Positions 7,553 through 11,029 of a stretch of 11,029 bases of DNA are shown here, piece by piece. The position numbers and the translations under genes were made by a program. Origin of the DNA: Isohypsibius dastychi (Eukaryota; Tardigrada; Eutardigrada; Parachela; Isohypsibiidae); assembly GCA_034696485.1 (NCBI GenBank), contig JAQIWT010001377.1:1-11029 (forward strand). The letters are read 5' to 3'. The notes under the pieces are model-generated. The model was not told the origin of the DNA. It saw only the letters and a program-made list of their open reading frames with translations, and did not search any database. Position 1 is the first letter of the stretch; each line of letters starts with the position of its first letter.

Positions 7553-10500
7553 ATGTCTTCAAATTCAGGCTCTTCCGGGATCCAGTCCACTTCTCAGCTG
7601 CTGAATGAGGATTTCGATAGTTCCAGCTCAGGAATCAGTTCCGAGGAACGTATCGGCACAGGCTGTTCTACACCGCTCGACGTCAGCGTGGATAGTGGAT
7701 TTTCTGGACCTCGATCTGCAACACCCTTGTCACAAGCAGAAAGTCTTCCGTCCGCTTGCAGGAATGGATCCGAAGTCACTGATTATTTCGATGGACAGCG
7801 TCGAGTGACACGGAAAATTCCCCAAGCAGTTGCTGACAATGTGGAAAAATCACAGACAAGGATATCGGTCCCACATACGAAGGAACTGGGAAGGGATATC
7901 ATTCCACAAGCCCACAAAGTCGCAGGGATGTTGCGACAGATGAATCACCTTTTTGGAAAACGGAAAAATATCCCACCTGATAATTCGCAGGTTAGTGAAT
8001 TTTAAGAAAAAAAATCCAAATATATTCTTTCGTGAGCTAATTTAGAATGGTTGATGATATATTGCAACCACTACCATAGTTTGTGCAGAATCTTAGGGTA
8101 TGGTACCTCGATCATGGTGTCGGTCGGTGAATTTCGAACATACTGTATGTTGACGAAATATTGTATTTTGACGAAAAATTTCGTTTTGTAAATAAATGTG
8201 TATTATTCAGGTACAGGACATGACGTTGACGCAAATCAACTCTCGCTTGTCCGCAGACAGGACTCTGCGTTCCCGATCTTTGAAGGATCCTGAAAATCGC
8301 AGTTTGTCGAGAGATGGAGATGATGAAATGGATGTTGATGCATCTGTATCCAGTGAATCTTCTTGGGAGATCGTTCCGAGGTAACATTTATCTTTGAATA
8401 GTGTTAAGGACATGATTTGATAGACATCTTATTCAGGAAACTCAGCGGGAGCGAACTAGTGGAGCTGAATTACGTGATAAAGAGACGTCGTGTTATAGAG
8501 GTCGTGGTACCAAATTACTTTGGGGATCGAGGTGTGCGCTTGTGTGGGAAGTTCGTGGCTAAGGACATCGATATGTTTACCAGGCTTATGGCGGAAATAA
8601 ATGGCGGAACTAAACGGTATGGATTCCAACTTGTCTATTAGCAACATCTCCGAAATATAACTTCGTCTTTCTACAGCAATTACATCAGCGCTAAGGTTAC
8701 ACCAGTATCCATCGCCCCATACTTGAGATCAAAACCAGCTGACATGAAACCTATCAAAGATCTCTTCTTTTCGGCACTTAAAACTCATCGTCAAAATTCG
8801 AGCAACATTGTACTTATATGTGTTCTGATGGCGGTAAGCTCGGAAAGTCTGAAGGAAATTTACTCTTTCATCATCTGCGTTTCCAGAATGGAATTAACTG
8901 TGACGAATCCAACGAACTTGGTGAATCTCCTGTTAAACTGGCGATCGATTCGGATGATCCCAGTCTCATAGATCTGATGCTCGCCTCTACTCAGAAGGTA
9001 TCCATTGATCTTCAGAAAAATTCGGCACTTCACTTGGCGGCAGTCGCATGGAAAGCCAATGCAGAGAAATGGGACCTTGTCTCTTTAATTGCGATGTTCA
9101 AGCTCCACTGTGACCCGTTTGGAAAAGTATGACATGGGCGAATCCGCTGAATCTTCGCTCTTTGATCATGTATATTTGTGATGTAGAATATTACCGGGCG
9201 GACCCCGTTGACGACATTCTTGTCCAGTCCCGATTTCAAATTTCATCACCTCGAGGAGCTGATCAGATCTTATGGGGTTATCCGATTGAAGACAAGCAAA
9301 ACCAGACTTGCGCATTTACTCGCAGCTGCTGGTCGTATTGATTTGTTGTATTTCGCACTCAGTCGATTCCCAATTGACATCAACGAACAAGATAATCAAC
9401 AGCGCACTGTCTTGTAAGTTTCTGGCTGATTTTTTTGGTGGTTCGCGTGAGGAACGTTGCTTGTTTTATAGTCACATTCTTGCTGGAAAAGCCGGCTGGT
9501 CGAAGCACGATGTAGAAGTTGTCGCCGAGCTCGTACAGACGCACAACGCGGACATGGCTATAGTCAACAAAACTGGATCTACTGCGGTTGAGATTGCGAA
9601 TACGCGAGGAAATTCTGTACTGAAGACCTATTTGGATTTGGCGTCCCGAGGCGAATTCCGATATGATGACAACGTTTTAATCAAGTTAGTCCGTCTTAAT
9701 GGAGTGGCTTTCTCTGGACATGTCGACCGTGTGTTCTTTCAGAGACATATCATATGGGTGCGAGCCATTTCCTATAAAAGTCATTCGACCAAAAGCCGGC
9801 TCTGTTATTCAAACGCTGGAGAAGTTTGTGTATGTGCGACAGAATATTTACATGGGTGACTGCCCGACAACCAAAAGCCTGATGCGATGCACTTGCCTGC
9901 CGGGAACTTGCTCACTTGGTGGATGTATTTGTCTTGAACGAGGACTCGGATATAGTGCTGTAAGTGAACATCCGGTGGTACTGTGTGATAAGAGAATCGC
10001 ATTTCGATATCGTTTTTTTTGGACGATTTTCTTCCAGAGGGGGACAGTTATACCGGGGACATGCAAAGCCAATCCCATTTTTGAATGCGGTCCTACATGT
10101 GGTTGTGGACCGGACTGCGCAAGTCGGGTCGTCCAGCGAGGAATTCGGTAATTGTGAATTCTGACGAAGTTGCATCCGAAGAGCTGCTAATTCCGGGTTT
10201 GCTGTTTAGAATGCCATTTGAAATTTTCCTTACCGGTAATCGCGGATGGGGTGTCAGAGCCTTACGAACCATCGAGCCTGGAGAGTATATCATGGAGTGA
10301 GCCAGCTGATTACTGGGGGTGATGAGATTTGTTGAATATTTCTGGCTGTTTAGATTCGCTGGCGAAATCGTCGAGACAGAAAAGCTCCTGATTCGCGACG
10401 AGAACAATGACTGGGCCATGGAACTCACTGTAAGCCGTTCTCGTCATAATCTCATTTCATTCCTGGGATGTTTTTCTGTGTTTCTAACGCTGAAATTAAG

Positions 10501-11010
10501 TGAGATGGAACTAAGGTCACACGAAAGCTTTCTGCTGAAATAGTTTTTCAATAATTTGGTGCTATTCATTTTCGTATTCTCAGGTGGATAACTACGCTGG
10601 GACGACTTACCATGTCGACCCGACTAAGGTCGGAAATGTGGCGAGGTGGGATGGTTTTTGTTGGGGTTTGAGCGGTCCGATTAATAATATTAATTTAGAT
10701 TTTTGAATCATTCTTGTGATCCGAATCTTTTTCCCGTGCGAGTCTATCAGTCGGGACAGCCTGCTGACATGGGGGTGAGAATGGCGATGTTCTCTGCCCA
10801 GCGGATCCCTAAAAACCGAGAACTGACGTAAGAATGTTGAGTTTTGGAAACGTACATGTATTAGCCATTGTTGACCTGAACCGCTCTAGGTTTTATTACG
10901 GAGAAAGTTATTGGGAACGAGTCCATGCCAAGGGTATTCGCTGCCAGTGCTTTACCTCTAAATGCAAATGGGGACCTGGAAAGAAAGGAAAAAGAGGAGC
11001 AAAGAAATGA
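7553..11010 (+). CDS. EHMT: G9a/GLP-type histone H3K9 methyltransferase (ankyrin + SET)
   Basis: Fourteen exons give an unbroken 808-residue frame: 7553-7990, 8211-8380, 8437-8616, 8677-8833, 8887-9126, 9187-9413, 9472-9684, 9743-9959, 10038-10147, 10210-10296, 10354-10429, 10584-10645, 10699-10827, 10890-11010. The family methylates histone H3 Lys9 in the nucleus to mark silent chromatin. Residues 1-90 are Ser-rich; 200-285 are unassigned; about seven ankyrin repeats span 290-535 (SALHLAAVAW, GRTPLTTFL, RTVFHILAG). The DISYGCEPFPI block (543-553) and nine pre-SET Zn cysteines (591, 593, 598, 603, 605, 631, 635, 637, 641) follow. The SET domain has GNRGWGVRAL, VGNVARFLNHSCDPN (catalytic-core 729-732) and LTFYYGESYW (Tyr772). 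Post-SET cysteines are 787, 789 and 794. The ATG follows an in-frame stop at 7535. It is shorter than vertebrate G9a, mainly at the N-terminus. Substitutions in the ankyrin cage and lysine channel are treated under findings. Confidence 0.92.
8144..8184 (+). repeat. Short tandem duplication and palindrome in EHMT intron 1
   Basis: TGTATGTTGACGAAATA (8144-8160) is followed with an 18-nt period by TGTATTTTGACGAAAAA (8162-8178), 14 of 17 bases equal. The second copy runs into ACGAAAAATTTCGT (8171-8184), whose ends are inverted repeats. It ends 27 nt before exon 2 at 8211. Probably a local duplication in a non-coding stretch. Confidence 0.5.
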
Positions 11011-11029
11011 ATTTTGTAGTTTTAGTGTC

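Noticed and set aside
9308-9859. Plus-strand ORF of 183 codons
   Set aside because: It reads across the exon 6/7 and 7/8 introns of the EHMT gene. It shares the exon 7 frame but is out of frame with exons 6 and 8, which carry ankyrin and pre-SET motifs.
10093-10428. Minus-strand ORF of 111 codons
   Set aside because: Antisense to the pre-SET/SET exons of EHMT, whose motifs are unmistakable on the plus strand.

Overview
The window looks like nuclear DNA from a compact animal genome. Genes on both strands are broken by many short GT-AG introns (most about 55-75 nt). Intergenic gaps are short, and several start codons have T-rich AG sites just upstream that look like spliced-leader acceptors. 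A nematode, perhaps of the whipworm/Trichinella side of the phylum, fits best. That is inference: a tardigrade, mite or rotifer could look similar, and nothing here fixes the species.

Layout. Minus strand, 1-1089: the 5' end of a flightless-I (LRR-gelsolin) gene that runs off the left edge. Minus strand, 1565-2137: a complete TRAPPC5 (Trs31) gene with an unresolved 5' side. Plus strand from 2787: SPRYD7 (2787-3542), then a probable unrecognised six-exon gene (3597-4629), then BCS1L (4755-6263). The gaps of 54 and 125 nt and a T-rich acceptor before BCS1L make an operon-like trio plausible. From 6264 to 7552 there is one unexplained 185-codon ORF and the 5' flank of the next gene. Plus strand, 7553-11010: a complete 14-exon G9a/GLP-type (EHMT) histone H3K9 methyltransferase gene, with Ser-rich N-terminus, ankyrin repeats, pre-SET, SET and post-SET. 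It ends 19 nt before the right edge.

The recognised genes are housekeeping: actin remodelling, vesicle tethering, a SPRY protein, mitochondrial complex III assembly and heterochromatin marking. They do not form one pathway. The points most worth a second look are the EHMT protein, which seems to have lost the ankyrin methyl-lysine cage and changed conserved aromatic residues of the SET lysine channel; the extended BCS1L N-terminus, which appears to repeat the conserved membrane-segment motif; and the unrecognised gene between SPRYD7 and BCS1L. I see no transposon, CRISPR array, tRNA or rRNA.
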